This document shows, one piece after another, positions 52,501 to 62,110 of a DNA stretch of 64,000 nucleotides (the first letter of the stretch is position 1; the number at the start of each line of letters is the position of its first letter). The notes below the pieces were generated by a model that ran no database searches, had not been told where the DNA came from, and saw only the letters and a list, made by a program, of their open reading frames with translations. The stretch is taken from positions 1,244,001-1,308,000 of the forward strand of contig OZ025795.1 in the NCBI GenBank assembly GCA_964019425.1, read 5' to 3'. Source of the DNA: Flectonema sp. DT1601. Taxonomy: Eukaryota; Euglenozoa; Diplonemea; Diplonemida; Diplonemidae. The translations under genes were made by a program, and so were the position numbers.

Positions 52501-55269
52501 AGTGCTTTATGGATTAAGTGGACCAATCCGAGAGTTGCTACTGCTGAACATGTTCGAAAAACACTAAAACGATTTAGGTTTGGGAATTTCAGCAGAGATC
52601 CCGTCCCTGGAGATCGAGTGTTACAAGTATCAATGGTTAACCCAAGAGGTGATTGTTCTTCTTCTAATATTAATATTGAGATTGTAGCTGAAGACAATCC
52701 GACAACAATGGAAATCGCTACTAATCGACTGCTCTTCAGACAGATGTGCGCAGCATCTCTTCCTCTTCAAAGACGAAAATACGTCTCTCTCCCCATCCTC
52801 CGACCTTGTCTTGGAGTCAAAGTCGACGACGTTGACACCGACAGGTTTGTTGGAGGATATATCGAATGTGTAATATCACCTTCATCAGGTATGCAAAAGG
52901 GAGATTTACTAGTTTGGGCATGTCCGGTAGCGACTACACGTGAACAAAGTAATTCAATGGACCCGTCAACAGTTCACGTCTTTATGAAAGATAATAGTGA
53001 GAAAGCTGTTATGTTTGAACACCGACAGGTAGCTTCAATAGTAAAAGGAATAGTACTTGACCATCCTGGAACCCAAAGAAGGGAAGCTCTTGAATCGTTG
53101 GTAGCGACAGTTGATGACGATGAGCTTGAGGCTGTCAGTTTATTATTCACTCAAGATGGTTCTGCATCGATAGCTTGCTGTTCTAAAGCTTTAGAAGCTG
53201 TTGGATGGACTAGCACGTTGTGGAGACCACGTGAAGGTGAGCGTCAAGTCGATATATTCCTACAACCTGGTCACAGTATTCCAAGGCAATCTGTCGACAC
53301 TTTCAAAAATAAAAATCTCGTGTCATTAATGAATAGCGACAGCACCAACAATAAACAACTAGACCCACCCTTAGAAGATAAAATCACTATAAGAATAACA
53401 CCTGAATTCTTTGAGGTTTCACAACTAACTTTACAATACAGAGAAGGTTCAGGAACCGTTAGACTTGCTCCGTTTGAACTTTTATCTGACACTTTAGGAT
53501 ATGAGTGTTCAGAATACTCAAGGGGTTTTATAATGCTGGAAATTATCGAAGGGGGTACTGTTCATGATAGTATTTGTATGAGAGACTCTTCTGATTTACG
53601 ATTAATAAAAAGAGATGAAAAAGATGACGTTGATAAGTCTGAAGAAAGTTGTACTCCAGGTAGCAGATTAAAGGCATCTGTTGCTGGTGTTATTGCTGTT
53701 CAAAAAACACGTCATTCCCTTGTTGGTTTCTTGGGTGATACTCCTCGTGCTGTTAAAATCGAACCGAAAGTATCATTCTGTGGTCCTCTTAGTACAAAGG
53801 AAAGGATTCAAACAAAAATATCACAACAAGCAAGAGCTAACTTAGCATTACGTGATTTCATAGTCACAAGTACACAGCAATCAGTGCTACAGAGACTGCA
53901 GTTAAAACGTCGTGAGACTCGAGAAAGAGAGAGACATGTCGCAGCAGCTGAATTGAGATCTGGCAGTTGGGAAGTTACGATTTCAGGTGTGCTGATTGGA
54001 ACACTGAGCGTGGCATCTGGCTGGTTGTGTTTACAATTTAGCTCTAAAAGTGTAAAGAGAAAAGATGTCGTTCAGGTTCTTCGCAGTCTCACATATTCAA
54101 ATGCCGGATCTAATGTAGATTCTCTAACTAAACTTTGTAAAGTAACAGTTAATGATGGTGGTCAGTGTTGGTCTGAATCAATTATTCAAATCGACATTCA
54201 AGAAGTTGACGACATAACTGAAATCATAATAAAGAATCCGAGAATAGTATTCCGTCTTCAAACTAGTAAACCTGATGAACAAAAAATATGTCCTCTCGCA
54301 CCATTTGGTTCAATTTGGTTAGAAGATGATGATACAGAGTGGTTCACAGGCGGTTTTGTTTCCATTGAACTTATTGCTGGACATTCAAAATACGATCAGT
54401 TAGCATTCATGTCTGTGTCGGATCAAATTATGATGAGGAAGGGAATCGAACAAGTTCACTCTTCGTATCCATTTGTACCAGAGGATATCCCTTTGTTGGA
54501 ACTTCGAGAAGATCGATCGATTGTAATTTATGAAAGTAATCCTCCTGTTGTTGTTGGGACCTTGTCTTTACCAAAAAGTGAGAATTGGGCACCTTCAAAT
54601 AATTTAAAAATTTCATTTTCAAAAACTCCAAAAATCGTATCTCTGCTAACAGCATCGTATTGCTTGAGTTGTATTTCGTATTTTAATAACTGTGACAGGG
54701 CTCAGGCTAATACACGAGTTTACCTAATTACTGTTTCTGACGGAGTAAACCCCGACTGTGGTAAAGGAAAGGTTTCCATTGATGTATACAGTCCTATTAT
54801 TACAAATACTTTATCTCCAAGTGTTTATAGTGAGGATGTTTTTGTTAAATCAGATGCGACAGCTTTACTCTGTTCCAAGATAAATGTTTGTTGGATAACA
54901 CAACCATTGTCTGCTCCGAATACAAAATCTGATAAGAAAGATGTTCTGCAATCGGGTCAAGTTTCACTCAACATTGTGAGTGGTAGAAACGAAGGTGATT
55001 TGTTGATCATTAAAAAAGAATTAACTCTAAAAGAGTCATCGTTTTATTTTCTAAGGGATTTCGCTGGAAAGGGTTTACTGTCTAGCGACAAATTTCAAAT
55101 TGAATTTTCATCTTCAACGAAATTAAAAGTAAAACAACTGATTGACATCCTAAAGACGATGTCTATAAAATTAGGACCTGGCGATGATCTGCGAGTTGTG
55201 AAAATTGCACTCGTGGATCAGGTTGGATCGTGTGAGGCTTTCGTCACCGTCCATCCGCTTGTGAAATAG
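49531..55269 (+). CDS. giant LRR/coiled-coil/cadherin-like-module protein
   Basis: 1912 residues without an intron. Order: a short LRR region (~90-170; Leu-Asp-Leu-Ser-Gly-Cys...Val-Asp-Leu-Ser), a long charged coiled coil (~170-430), a mixed region, an acidic Ser run (~745-755), then at least four ~200-residue beta modules to the end. Each module has an acidic Asp-Asp/Asp-Thr turn, a Gly-Gly-(Phe/Tyr)-x-(Ser/Glu) strand, Gly-x2-x-Asp-x-Leu, and a late Val-x-Asp-x-x-Gly strand. This is the pattern of the cadherin-like/Calx-beta-like modules of large bacterial and protist proteins. No signal peptide or membrane span, so it is probably intracellular, perhaps cytoskeletal or flagellar. Confidence 0.78.
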   Translation: MSEMLRLESGDSSGPSLHLQELSGRHKRRRASCMSSLRWNSINSIALKTLLQSKVGRSPAMLGSDIKMSSNPRFVGLLSYMKQTTSPISGGITHLDLSGCPLGTPDFVVLKPILSAHPSISSVDLSNINISSVAARDLIEIVTANNQIMEIDFSDSTIPSRAAVIIDSLLGRNRLLHERRCHQLRKREFKKIQKREKLYQDKHIEMMTSEAQDGLSEIKKEEKIMRQELTVLEQIDYKKSSRQTHRRIRRIRKEEAILLLTITEAELREEINHSELIELVLLSEIQEDAQRRLCCLINDTLVHFLKRGELSDWSNSKKLEKVRRLSEQQKRRSVEQEFEKCRIKIEDEFLSILQTVLKTEEALGRANSLELQSDREAKEARELYIKEREAKEIQERELWERKQAELEANRKRDQQQKQRDLVSFEEDKTRKVINIDHDALFVIYTNMQRADFTVVHLSGDLKILERQRSELLLVKPIVEIDFNIEADNFHPRTYFVNTIAPVHVVKEPKIEISLPTGFVESISAVEKKIKNMVKDLREAHDHANRECLRIHAKHENGVRNVLSRYFNVVLPKEVPPLEAATVTSVIVLISCSVTPLPASTKRRRLKDAVGKAQQRIVKNISLYPEVHQRVFKPVELLALEKISITGGSLEVAATDVCEFDRFYCDTKWESTAPGTLAITRAVHQSGVKTNLLKNKKSQYRMNKLVNLFSIRMNPQSKPQSSGSLNAHKAEGWIDDVPAVSDSSDSESSDMHLSTFEQSRSSKDTRQATHYARITFPDGNIIPPSAIVDLIESISYNIKQSPELDVGGNLPQERRFLFDFKFNFGAAGSDAPPQTVVSQKYCFIILENPLLHIPQSERHVVYTEDTPPDLCKLFGGIVFTEPSVCLHREPSVLINESQQHSIVSGTFHNYILKLEFIEGYTYDDVLLFSYSDSIHLRYDGDPENQNTTNEPCMTLWLEDKDLSDKPVPIGVVVKGMVFSTSRPPTKPYPGNSALWIKWTNPRVATAEHVRKTLKRFRFGNFSRDPVPGDRVLQVSMVNPRGDCSSSNINIEIVAEDNPTTMEIATNRLLFRQMCAASLPLQRRKYVSLPILRPCLGVKVDDVDTDRFVGGYIECVISPSSGMQKGDLLVWACPVATTREQSNSMDPSTVHVFMKDNSEKAVMFEHRQVASIVKGIVLDHPGTQRREALESLVATVDDDELEAVSLLFTQDGSASIACCSKALEAVGWTSTLWRPREGERQVDIFLQPGHSIPRQSVDTFKNKNLVSLMNSDSTNNKQLDPPLEDKITIRITPEFFEVSQLTLQYREGSGTVRLAPFELLSDTLGYECSEYSRGFIMLEIIEGGTVHDSICMRDSSDLRLIKRDEKDDVDKSEESCTPGSRLKASVAGVIAVQKTRHSLVGFLGDTPRAVKIEPKVSFCGPLSTKERIQTKISQQARANLALRDFIVTSTQQSVLQRLQLKRRETRERERHVAAAELRSGSWEVTISGVLIGTLSVASGWLCLQFSSKSVKRKDVVQVLRSLTYSNAGSNVDSLTKLCKVTVNDGGQCWSESIIQIDIQEVDDITEIIIKNPRIVFRLQTSKPDEQKICPLAPFGSIWLEDDDTEWFTGGFVSIELIAGHSKYDQLAFMSVSDQIMMRKGIEQVHSSYPFVPEDIPLLELREDRSIVIYESNPPVVVGTLSLPKSENWAPSNNLKISFSKTPKIVSLLTASYCLSCISYFNNCDRAQANTRVYLITVSDGVNPDCGKGKVSIDVYSPIITNTLSPSVYSEDVFVKSDATALLCSKINVCWITQPLSAPNTKSDKKDVLQSGQVSLNIVSGRNEGDLLIIKKELTLKESSFYFLRDFAGKGLLSSDKFQIEFSSSTKLKVKQLIDILKTMSIKLGPGDDLRVVKIALVDQVGSCEAFVTVHPLVK

Positions 55270-55450
55270 GTTATCTCTACGAAGGCATTGACTGTTAATT
55301 TGTTTTCTCTTGTAAAAAAAGAAAATAAATAATTCCAGTAGACGGTATCAGTTGGGTATCACATTTACTTTCTAAACCTCACACTCAAAACGAAACATTA
55401 AATAATTTCATCGTAGGAATAAGAACCGTTTACACGGTTGCTAAGTTCTA

Positions 55451-55481
<31 letters not shown>

Positions 55482-55538
55482 TCTTTTTTATTTATTTCTA
55501 AGAGTAAACATTATTCCTTTGTTCTGTTCAGGGAGAGG

Positions 55539-57037
55539 ATGAAAACATGGATTGGAGTAATATTGTTTATCCAGCTTGGTATCGTAGTGATGTGGGGGTT
55601 CACTAGTCATCCGAGTATGAATTCTTTAAAGGGAAGACAAGAATCTCTAAACAAACCTGGAATGGTTGTTCAAAGAAGTAAAATAAAAACACAATCATTT
55701 AACCTTGGTGAACGACCAATCCTAAGAGTTGACAAGAACGCAAACTCAGCAGAGAGCGAAGGACTAAACCCCGCTGGTCATTACACAAACGAATCTATCT
55801 TTGTAGCTTTAGCGTCATACGGAGACAGGGAATGTGCGCCGACAATAATAAGAGCCTTCCAGAGAGCGGCATATCCAGATAGAGTCTTCTTTGGTGTTTT
55901 TCAACAACACAATTGCAGTAATGGAATTGACGACTACTGCGTTGATTGTACAGCAGCTCTTCATGACATGTTGAACTGTCCTCATGATGTTCTGTGCAGC
56001 CGACTTTGGCAAGTACGAGTTTCTCGCCTACCTATGTCGAGCACTCAAGGAGTTACATACGGTAGGTACATGGCTGAAAAACAATACAGAGGTGAGACAT
56101 ACGTTATGAATATCGACTCTCACAGTCACTTCTCACGAGGATGGGATAGCGTTATTATTGATATGCATCACCGCATTGGAGATCCAATGGCAATCATCAC
56201 TACGTATCCTGTTCATTATGATGAAAACCATCTTGGTCATGATAAAGGTTTGTAGCATTTTATTTTGTATTTATTCTCTTTTGTTTTTAGTGGTCACAAA
56301 AACCAACAGATGACAACTATGCGTTCCCAAAGGGGACAGTAGACATGTGCATATGTAGGACAGAACAGGTAAAAGTTGTAGATACGCGAAGCTTCAAGCA
56401 CACGGTAGGTAGAGTATGTGATTATTAATATTAACCACCGATAGTATTGTATTCAGAATCTTGGGTTCTCTGGACTTCCTAATAAAAAAAATATAATAAA
56501 CTACTAAAAAAACAGATGGCTCGACCAAAAAAACCAATCAGAACTGCATTCTTAGCTGCTGGGTTTAACTTCGCACCAGCATCAAGACTTGAAAAAGTTC
56601 CGTATGATCCGAAAACTCCATTTTTATTTGATGGAGAAGAGATGTCTTTTGGTGTGAGGGCATGGACTCATGGATTTGACTTGTATCACCCAGACGTTCC
56701 TATATGTGCTCATCTTTATATTAGGGGAGGGTCGAAGTTGAGACCGGTATTTTGGACTGAGAATTGGGGAGTGAGATATAAGATTCAGTACAAGTCAACC
56801 ATGAGAGTTAATTACTTTCTAGGTCTTCATGATCTCTTTGATTCGAATGTACCACTTTCTGATATTGATATTAGCGAGGAATCAATTTACGGAGTGGGAA
56901 CTGTCAGAACAGTAAAACAATTCTTCGAATGGGCAACCATGACTGTAACCAAAGACAACATGAAACCTCCTGACTTGTGTCATATATACGAACAAGGTGG
57001 CATGCCTGCTATTCACAGACCGGGAATTGATCCTTAG
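55539..57037 (+). CDS. GT60 family GlcNAc-transferase (Skp1 GnT-like)
   Basis: Exons about 55539-56247, 56291-56404 and 56516-57037, ~447 residues. It is a type II membrane protein: membrane anchor at ~5-21, stem, then the catalytic domain with Phe-Val-Ala-Leu-Ala-Ser-Tyr-Gly-Asp (~90), the metal-binding Asp-Ser-His (Val-Met-Asn-Ile-Asp-Ser-His-Ser-His-Phe, ~195) and Phe-Leu-Phe-Asp-Gly-Glu-Glu-Met in exon 3. GT60 includes Dictyostelium Gnt1 and the T. cruzi polypeptide alpha-GlcNAc-transferases. Homology makes all three exons clear, but the first junction as GT-AG does not keep the frame: exon 1 would end after one base of a codon and exon 2 starts in phase 0. An unusual splice boundary or a one-base error is likely. 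A CAG acceptor lies at 55529-55531. Confidence 0.82.
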
Positions 57038-57550
57038 TACTGACGCATAGAACCTCCTGAAAAGTAGACCAAGAAATATCTATCACTGAATAGACAGATA
57101 ATCAAGTTATGATTCCTTGGGCCACGTTGACTGCCATGACTGCCATGACTGCCATGACTGCCATGACTGCCATGACTGCCATGACTGCCATGACTGCCAT
57201 GACTGCCATGACTGCCATGACTGCCATGACTGCCATGAATGGATTCAAACATTACTTTAATTACCTTCAAGAACTGTGTGAATTGCTTTTAGAAAGCTAA
57301 TATTCTTCTGCGCTAACTGTTACATACCAGGGATATGTTGTTTTGTCTCTTTTCATTAAATTTATTTTTTTTTTCTTCCACCCCTTCGTTTTTAAACAGC
57401 GTTCTCTCACACAAAAAGTGTTTTGCCAATGCGAAATGTTGGAACTGATTTTAAAGTCATTGTGAGTGTGTTCAGAAAACATACTTTTCCTCTTCCACAT
57501 AAAGAGAGAGACGTTACGAAACTGAGGGTTGAAATTAATTTTATTATTTT
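57038..57550. other. intergenic containing a 9-bp minisatellite
   Basis: Apart from the repeat at 57136-57234 I see no gene. The open frames over the minisatellite are artefacts of a unit that is a multiple of three. A T/C-rich tract leads to the TTTTTAG acceptor at 57547-57553. Confidence 0.55.
57136..57234. repeat. minisatellite, 11 x ATGACTGCC
   Basis: Eleven perfect 9-bp units, preceded by one with a single change (TTGACTGCC) and followed by ATGAATGG. The perfection implies recent slippage. It is non-coding as far as I can tell. Confidence 0.95.
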
Positions 57551-57565
57551 TAGCTCAAACAGTAC

Positions 57566-58309
57566 ATGTCAATTCTCCCATTGTTTGATACCCGTAAACC
57601 ACGTAGTAGGGGATCATGTCTTGACAATGCTATTGAGGCATTAGAAGGGATCAGTGAACCAAAACAGTCTTCGGAACAGTCACAAAACATATCCACTGGA
57701 GTGTTGTTGAAGAGGCATAAGATGATGTTGGAAAAGGAAAACAGAATAAAAGATCGACGTCAGCGGAAGAAGATGAAGGAAATCAGTAGACTGCATTGGG
57801 AGAATCACGAACGAGAGCGAATGGAAAATAAAAAGAAATCAAAAAATCTAATAAAACTTTGGATGGGTAGGAAACTCGAGCAGTTGGAATACCAAACCGA
57901 ATCCAGAGATGCGGAGTTAAGAGAACGCGAACACCGACATCAGTCAGCTCTTTCAAAAAGTCGTAAATTACGAGTTCTAAGACACGCTCTCTCTCTTCAA
58001 GATGAACGACTCTGTCGTCAAATATATTTAAAACATTGCTACTCAAAACATTCAAAGAAATCACAATCTCTTAAAGTAAAGGAAGCTTTAGAACATCAAA
58101 GTGCACAACTATTCGATCAACATGTTAAAGAACAGTCAAAGATGAATCAATCTTCAATTCAAATGATAACTGAACAATTAGGAAACTTAAAACATCTTCA
58201 GGTGTGTTATTGGTCTAAGAAATGAAACACCTCTCTCCCATTATAGTATTCAATATAGTAGACGAAGACAAGAAAACTCTTTGTACAACACATTCGGGGT
58301 TCATCTATA

Positions 58310-58340
<31 letters not shown>

Positions 58341-58990
58341 AGATTGCTGAGCATCACAGACAGCGTGTACGTAAAAAACATGCTCAGAATATGGCTGAGT
58401 GTAGCGCTCGTACTGAGTTGCTGAACCAAAGTCAGAGAATAAGACAACAGGAAAATCAAATGAGAAATTCCCAACACATTATAATTTCTTCTGAAGGATA
58501 TCATCGAAGCAAATTCATTCAGAAAGAATCACTTGAGAGAATTCGTTACAAAAAGCTACTGAGAAATACATTCAGCAGCGTCTGGTGTGATATAAAACCA
58601 TTAAGAACATCAGAAGAACAAAACACTAGAAACACACTCAAAGCACTACAAGGAGCTCTAATTTCGAATTACAGTCAGCAACAAAGTGATCATCGAATTC
58701 AAGAAAAGTCGATTAAAAATAATCAACGACAGCTTTTAATAAAAAAAAAAACAGATTCTAACAAACAGCAACGAGAACTTTTAAAAAAAGCTCTTCTTCA
58801 AGTGAGCGAAGAACAATCCCGACCGGTGTACAAATCACGGAGGATGCAGTACATCACATCACTTAAACAACAACAAAACAAAGAACAAACGAATCTTAAT
58901 TGGGAAGAGATTCTAAACTGCAATAATGAAAATAATTCTATTGAGGAATATAATGAACTTCTTAGAATGGAATTACCTTCTCCGAAATAA
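57566..58990 (+). CDS. coiled-coil protein, two exons
   Basis: Exons 57566-58201 and 58343-58990 (donor GTGTGT, acceptor after a ~21-nt poly-A run then CAG) give 427 residues. Beyond the first ~60 residues it is almost all charged helix rich in Lys, Arg, Glu and Gln, with heptad-like Leu spacing: a long coiled coil. There are no membrane spans. Such proteins are often axonemal or basal-body components in flagellates, which would fit ODAD3 in the same cluster, but I recognise no named family. Having the branch/acceptor region as poly-A instead of poly-pyrimidine is unusual. Confidence 0.75.
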
Positions 58991-59166
58991 GTAAACCACT
59001 TCTGTGGTTTTGTTATTTACACTTTTTTTTTTTTGGTATTGCCTGCTTCTTTAGTATTTATTTATTTTGATGTTTTAGATGTTACATTCTCACTCTCATT
59101 TCAGATAGGAAGCCATAGCAGAGATCTGGTCCGAAGGTGTTTTGGCATTAATAAAAAAAAAAAAAA

Positions 59167-59976
59167 ATGTCGTTTGCTATGCATCTTGAGAACAGAGGTC
59201 TACATGGAGCTCTTTTTGCAGCGATCTTATCTCTGTATGCTTTGAGGAAGGGTTCCTTAACTGTAACGGGTAGCATGGCAGCATGGGTTGTCGGGTTTTG
59301 TACGTATTTAGCAAGTGGTTGGCATGTAGCTGTATTGCTGATGTTTTTCTTTGGAGGTACGAAATTGACTAAAGTTGGTCCGGAAATGAAGGCTTTGCGT
59401 GAGGAAAACTACGCTAGTCACGGAGGAAGAGATCACTACCAAGTTCTTGCTAACGGTGGTTTGGGAACTGTGTTGAGTTTACTTTGGATAAACGACAAGT
59501 CAAACTCATGTTTACTAACGGCATTCTTAATCCAATACGCGGTAGTCGCAGGAGATACCTTCGCATCTGAAATAGGAATTCTAAATACGAGTAAGCCCAG
59601 ATTGATATTTGGCTTCAAAGAAGTCCCTCACGGTACTAACGGTGGAGTAACACTTCTTGGTACTGCTGCGAGTATTGTTGGAGGGTTTTCAATTGGAGCG
59701 ATAAGTCTAACTATACTTCCACCTGGACAACTATCAGTTCACCCGATCGTGTTGGGAGCTGTTGGTGGGTTTATTGGTTCTATTGTTGATAGTCTTCTTG
59801 GTCAGTTTTTAGAGTACTCTGGTTCTACTCCATCAGGAGTCGTAACAAATAATCCAACTTCTAAAGGATCTGTTCGTATTCCTGGAACTTGGTTAACAAT
59901 TCTAAATGGCAATCATGTTAACTTCCTCGCTTCTGTAATCACCACATCGTGTCTTACTTACATAACATGTGTGTAG
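59167..59976 (+). CDS. TMEM19/DUF92 family membrane protein
   Basis: 269 residues with about six membrane spans. Family landmarks: Gly-Ser-Leu-Thr-Val-Thr-Gly-Ser-Met-Ala-Ala (~30-40), Phe-Phe-Gly-Gly-Thr-Lys-Leu-Thr-Lys (~61-69), Ala-Asn-Gly-Gly-Leu-Gly-Thr (~95), Gly-Asp-Thr-Phe-Ala-Ser-Glu-Ile-Gly (~127), Pro-His-Gly-Thr-Asn-Gly-Gly-Val-Thr (~156) and Gly-Ser-Ile-Val-Asp-Ser-Leu-Leu-Gly (~212). The family includes human TMEM19 and plant phytyl-phosphate kinase VTE6, so a polyprenyl-phosphate kinase role is possible. The length is somewhat short against TMEM19. A CAG acceptor lies at 59102-59104; 14 A's directly precede the ATG. Confidence 0.92.
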   Translation: MSFAMHLENRGLHGALFAAILSLYALRKGSLTVTGSMAAWVVGFCTYLASGWHVAVLLMFFFGGTKLTKVGPEMKALREENYASHGGRDHYQVLANGGLGTVLSLLWINDKSNSCLLTAFLIQYAVVAGDTFASEIGILNTSKPRLIFGFKEVPHGTNGGVTLLGTAASIVGGFSIGAISLTILPPGQLSVHPIVLGAVGGFIGSIVDSLLGQFLEYSGSTPSGVVTNNPTSKGSVRIPGTWLTILNGNHVNFLASVITTSCLTYITCV

Positions 59977-60292
59977 CTCTTATTTGAGATGTTTTTTTAT
60001 TTTTGCATCGAAGTATCGTCTCTCTCCATAGGACGTTTGTGATTTTATCGATACAAATATTGTTGGGTCTTTTTATATTTGACCGAATTTTAATTTAATT
60101 TTAACCAGTTTTCAAGTTGCTTTTATGTTTAATTAAAGTACCAAAGTTAACCCCATAAAGGGATTGGTATCCTTTTACCTGGTGTAGGCTTCATTCTACA
60201 GAGCGTGATACAATTAATTTATTGTTTTTACAGAGGGATTCCGTTGCATTTTTTTTAAAAAAAAACAACAAAAAAAAAAAAATAAAGAAAAA

Positions 60293-61693
60293 ATGCATTC
60301 TCGATCCCCGATCAAGAGCCATTTATTTGCAAGCAGTGATCAACAAGAAGAAGAAGAAGTTGGAATTGTTGTGAACAGAGATGTCTTTAAAGTCAATGCT
60401 GGAAATTATTGTGGAGACAGGGCCGGAATGATAAATAAGATATTCGGGATAGAAAATAGAATTCTGTCACAACATGATGAGAGTACTTGTTCACTTGTTG
60501 ATGATGAAAATGTACCTTCAGCTACTACTCCCAGAACTCCGAGGGAACAAATTATTACCGATGACAACTCTCAATTATATGGTCTTACAGATAGTCCTCA
60601 AAGATATGCTCATTTTTATGAAAATTCACCGACTTTAACTACACCGCCACCGCCTCAACGGACTCCAGCAAAAGTTTTGTCAAGAAGGCCTTTAATTAAC
60701 CCTTCTAAGATTCTTGATGCTCCCTATATTCAACCCGGGTATAATCAATTGTTAGATTGGAATATAAAAGGTCTTTCCGTGGCGTTAGGGACGATTGTAT
60801 ACTTTTGGAATCCAGATGAAAAACGTGTTGAAGAAAGAACGATTGAAGTTTGTGACATGGAGTCTAACATCACTACGTTGAGGATGTTACCTCATAGTTG
60901 TGGTGTGTTATCAATTGGGTATAGTGAAACAATGAGTTTGGTTGATACAACGAGACCTGATGTCGTGAAACTTTTATTAAAAATGCCTTCTCAGGTAACA
61001 TGTCAATCTCACAGTGGTGGATCCATAGCAGTCGGATCATCTGAAGGGTCAATTAGTATTTATGATGTTAGGTCTGCTTCTCAATTCGACCTGTCGAATA
61101 CTACCTCATCAACTTCTATTAATTACCTTACTCATTCTCCTGATGGTTCAACTCTTGTAATCGGATCATCTGATGGTGATGTTAGTTTATATTGTATGAA
61201 ACAACAAAAAACACTTCAAAGTATTAAAACAGGAGGTCCTATAACTGGATTATCTTGGTGTAAACATCAACATACTACAGCTCTAGCAGTGTCAGGTGGT
61301 CAGCAAGGTAATTCTATTATGTTAGTAAATTTATTATGTGGACGAATTGCTACAAAACAACTATTAAGTTGTCCAGTGACTGGTATTATGTGGAATGGTG
61401 ATGAATTAATTAGTATTCATGGATCTGATTTGGAATTAGAAACTCCGTGTTTGGAAGTATCGCCAAATTCTGCAACGATGTGGAAACCAGCTTCTGGAGA
61501 ACTCAAACACGTATCATCCCTTGTTGGTCATCATAGCCCTATTAATCACATTGCTGCTTCACCTGATTTGTCTCATCCGCAATTAGTTACTGCTGGTCTT
61601 GATGAGCGACTCCGATTCTGGGAGTTAGATCCCCCAAATCTTCGAACAGCCAACACCCAAATCTCAATAGAATCGCTCTTACAGATTAGGTAA
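60293..61693 (+). CDS. Cdc20/Cdh1-type APC/C activator
   Basis: 466 residues. A low-complexity N-terminus (~1-135) is followed by a WD40 propeller. The entry sequence Lys-Ile-Leu-Asp-Ala-Pro...Asn-Gln-Leu-Leu-Asp-Trp-Asn (~138-155) and Val-Ala-Leu-Gly-Thr-Ile-Val-Tyr-Phe-Trp are diagnostic of the Fizzy/Cdc20/Cdh1 family. The protein ends in Ile-Arg, the IR tail that docks activators on APC/C. I see no clear C-box (Asp-Arg-Tyr/Phe-Ile-Pro); Gly-Asp-Arg-Ala-Gly-Met (~40) is the nearest, so it may be diverged. It would recruit substrates for ubiquitination at mitosis. The leader after the CAG acceptor (60231-60233) is A-rich. Confidence 0.88.
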   Translation: MHSRSPIKSHLFASSDQQEEEEVGIVVNRDVFKVNAGNYCGDRAGMINKIFGIENRILSQHDESTCSLVDDENVPSATTPRTPREQIITDDNSQLYGLTDSPQRYAHFYENSPTLTTPPPPQRTPAKVLSRRPLINPSKILDAPYIQPGYNQLLDWNIKGLSVALGTIVYFWNPDEKRVEERTIEVCDMESNITTLRMLPHSCGVLSIGYSETMSLVDTTRPDVVKLLLKMPSQVTCQSHSGGSIAVGSSEGSISIYDVRSASQFDLSNTTSSTSINYLTHSPDGSTLVIGSSDGDVSLYCMKQQKTLQSIKTGGPITGLSWCKHQHTTALAVSGGQQGNSIMLVNLLCGRIATKQLLSCPVTGIMWNGDELISIHGSDLELETPCLEVSPNSATMWKPASGELKHVSSLVGHHSPINHIAASPDLSHPQLVTAGLDERLRFWELDPPNLRTANTQISIESLLQIR

Positions 61694-61900
61694 CTGTCAA
61701 CAGGGACTCGGGTCCCTTTTTTTATTTTTTTAATTACACGGAATAACCCAATCGGTTATTGAACTTTAAAGACAGCAAGTTGATTACTTGTGATGTTAAC
61801 TGTGCTTTTTACTGGAGTTTTTTCTTTTTTAGCTAAAACAAAAACAAAAAAAAGGGCATTAGGTCTCAGAAGAGCAACTGGGCATAGACGGGGTTTTTAG
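61694..61900. other. 3' flank of the Cdc20-like gene
   Basis: AT-rich, with poly-T and poly-A runs. No gene. Confidence 0.5.
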
Positions 61901-61901
61901 C

Positions 61902-61991
61902 CATGACCTTGGGGGGAAAAGCCCCATGATCTTGGGCGATGTTTTGGGCCCAAAATACTAACAGTGTCATTACAGTGTCATAACAGTGTCG
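61902..61991. repeat. palindrome and triplicated 11-mer
   Basis: In order: two related stretches CATGACCTTGGGG and CATGATCTTGGGCG (61902, 61925); a perfect 14-bp palindrome TTTTGGGCCCAAAA (61942-61955); and three head-to-tail copies of ACAGTGTCATW (61961-61971, 61972-61982 and a partial third at 61983-61991). It is much more GC-rich than the flanks. It could be a protein-binding array or part of an RNA gene's upstream region. Confidence 0.6.
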
Positions 61992-62110
61992 TTTATTTCC
62001 GAAACCTTAGATTGAAATCTGACATTTCACAAATTTTTTGATGTGGAATTATAGTTTTTTCCCAAAAAAAAAAAAAAAAAAAGAAGAAATACAGGAGGAG
62101 ATTTTTTTTG

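Noticed and set aside
57109-57300. Ala-Met-Thr repeat protein (and a His-Gly-Ser repeat on the other strand)
   Set aside because: Created by the 9-bp minisatellite; no start context, splice acceptor or non-repeat domain.
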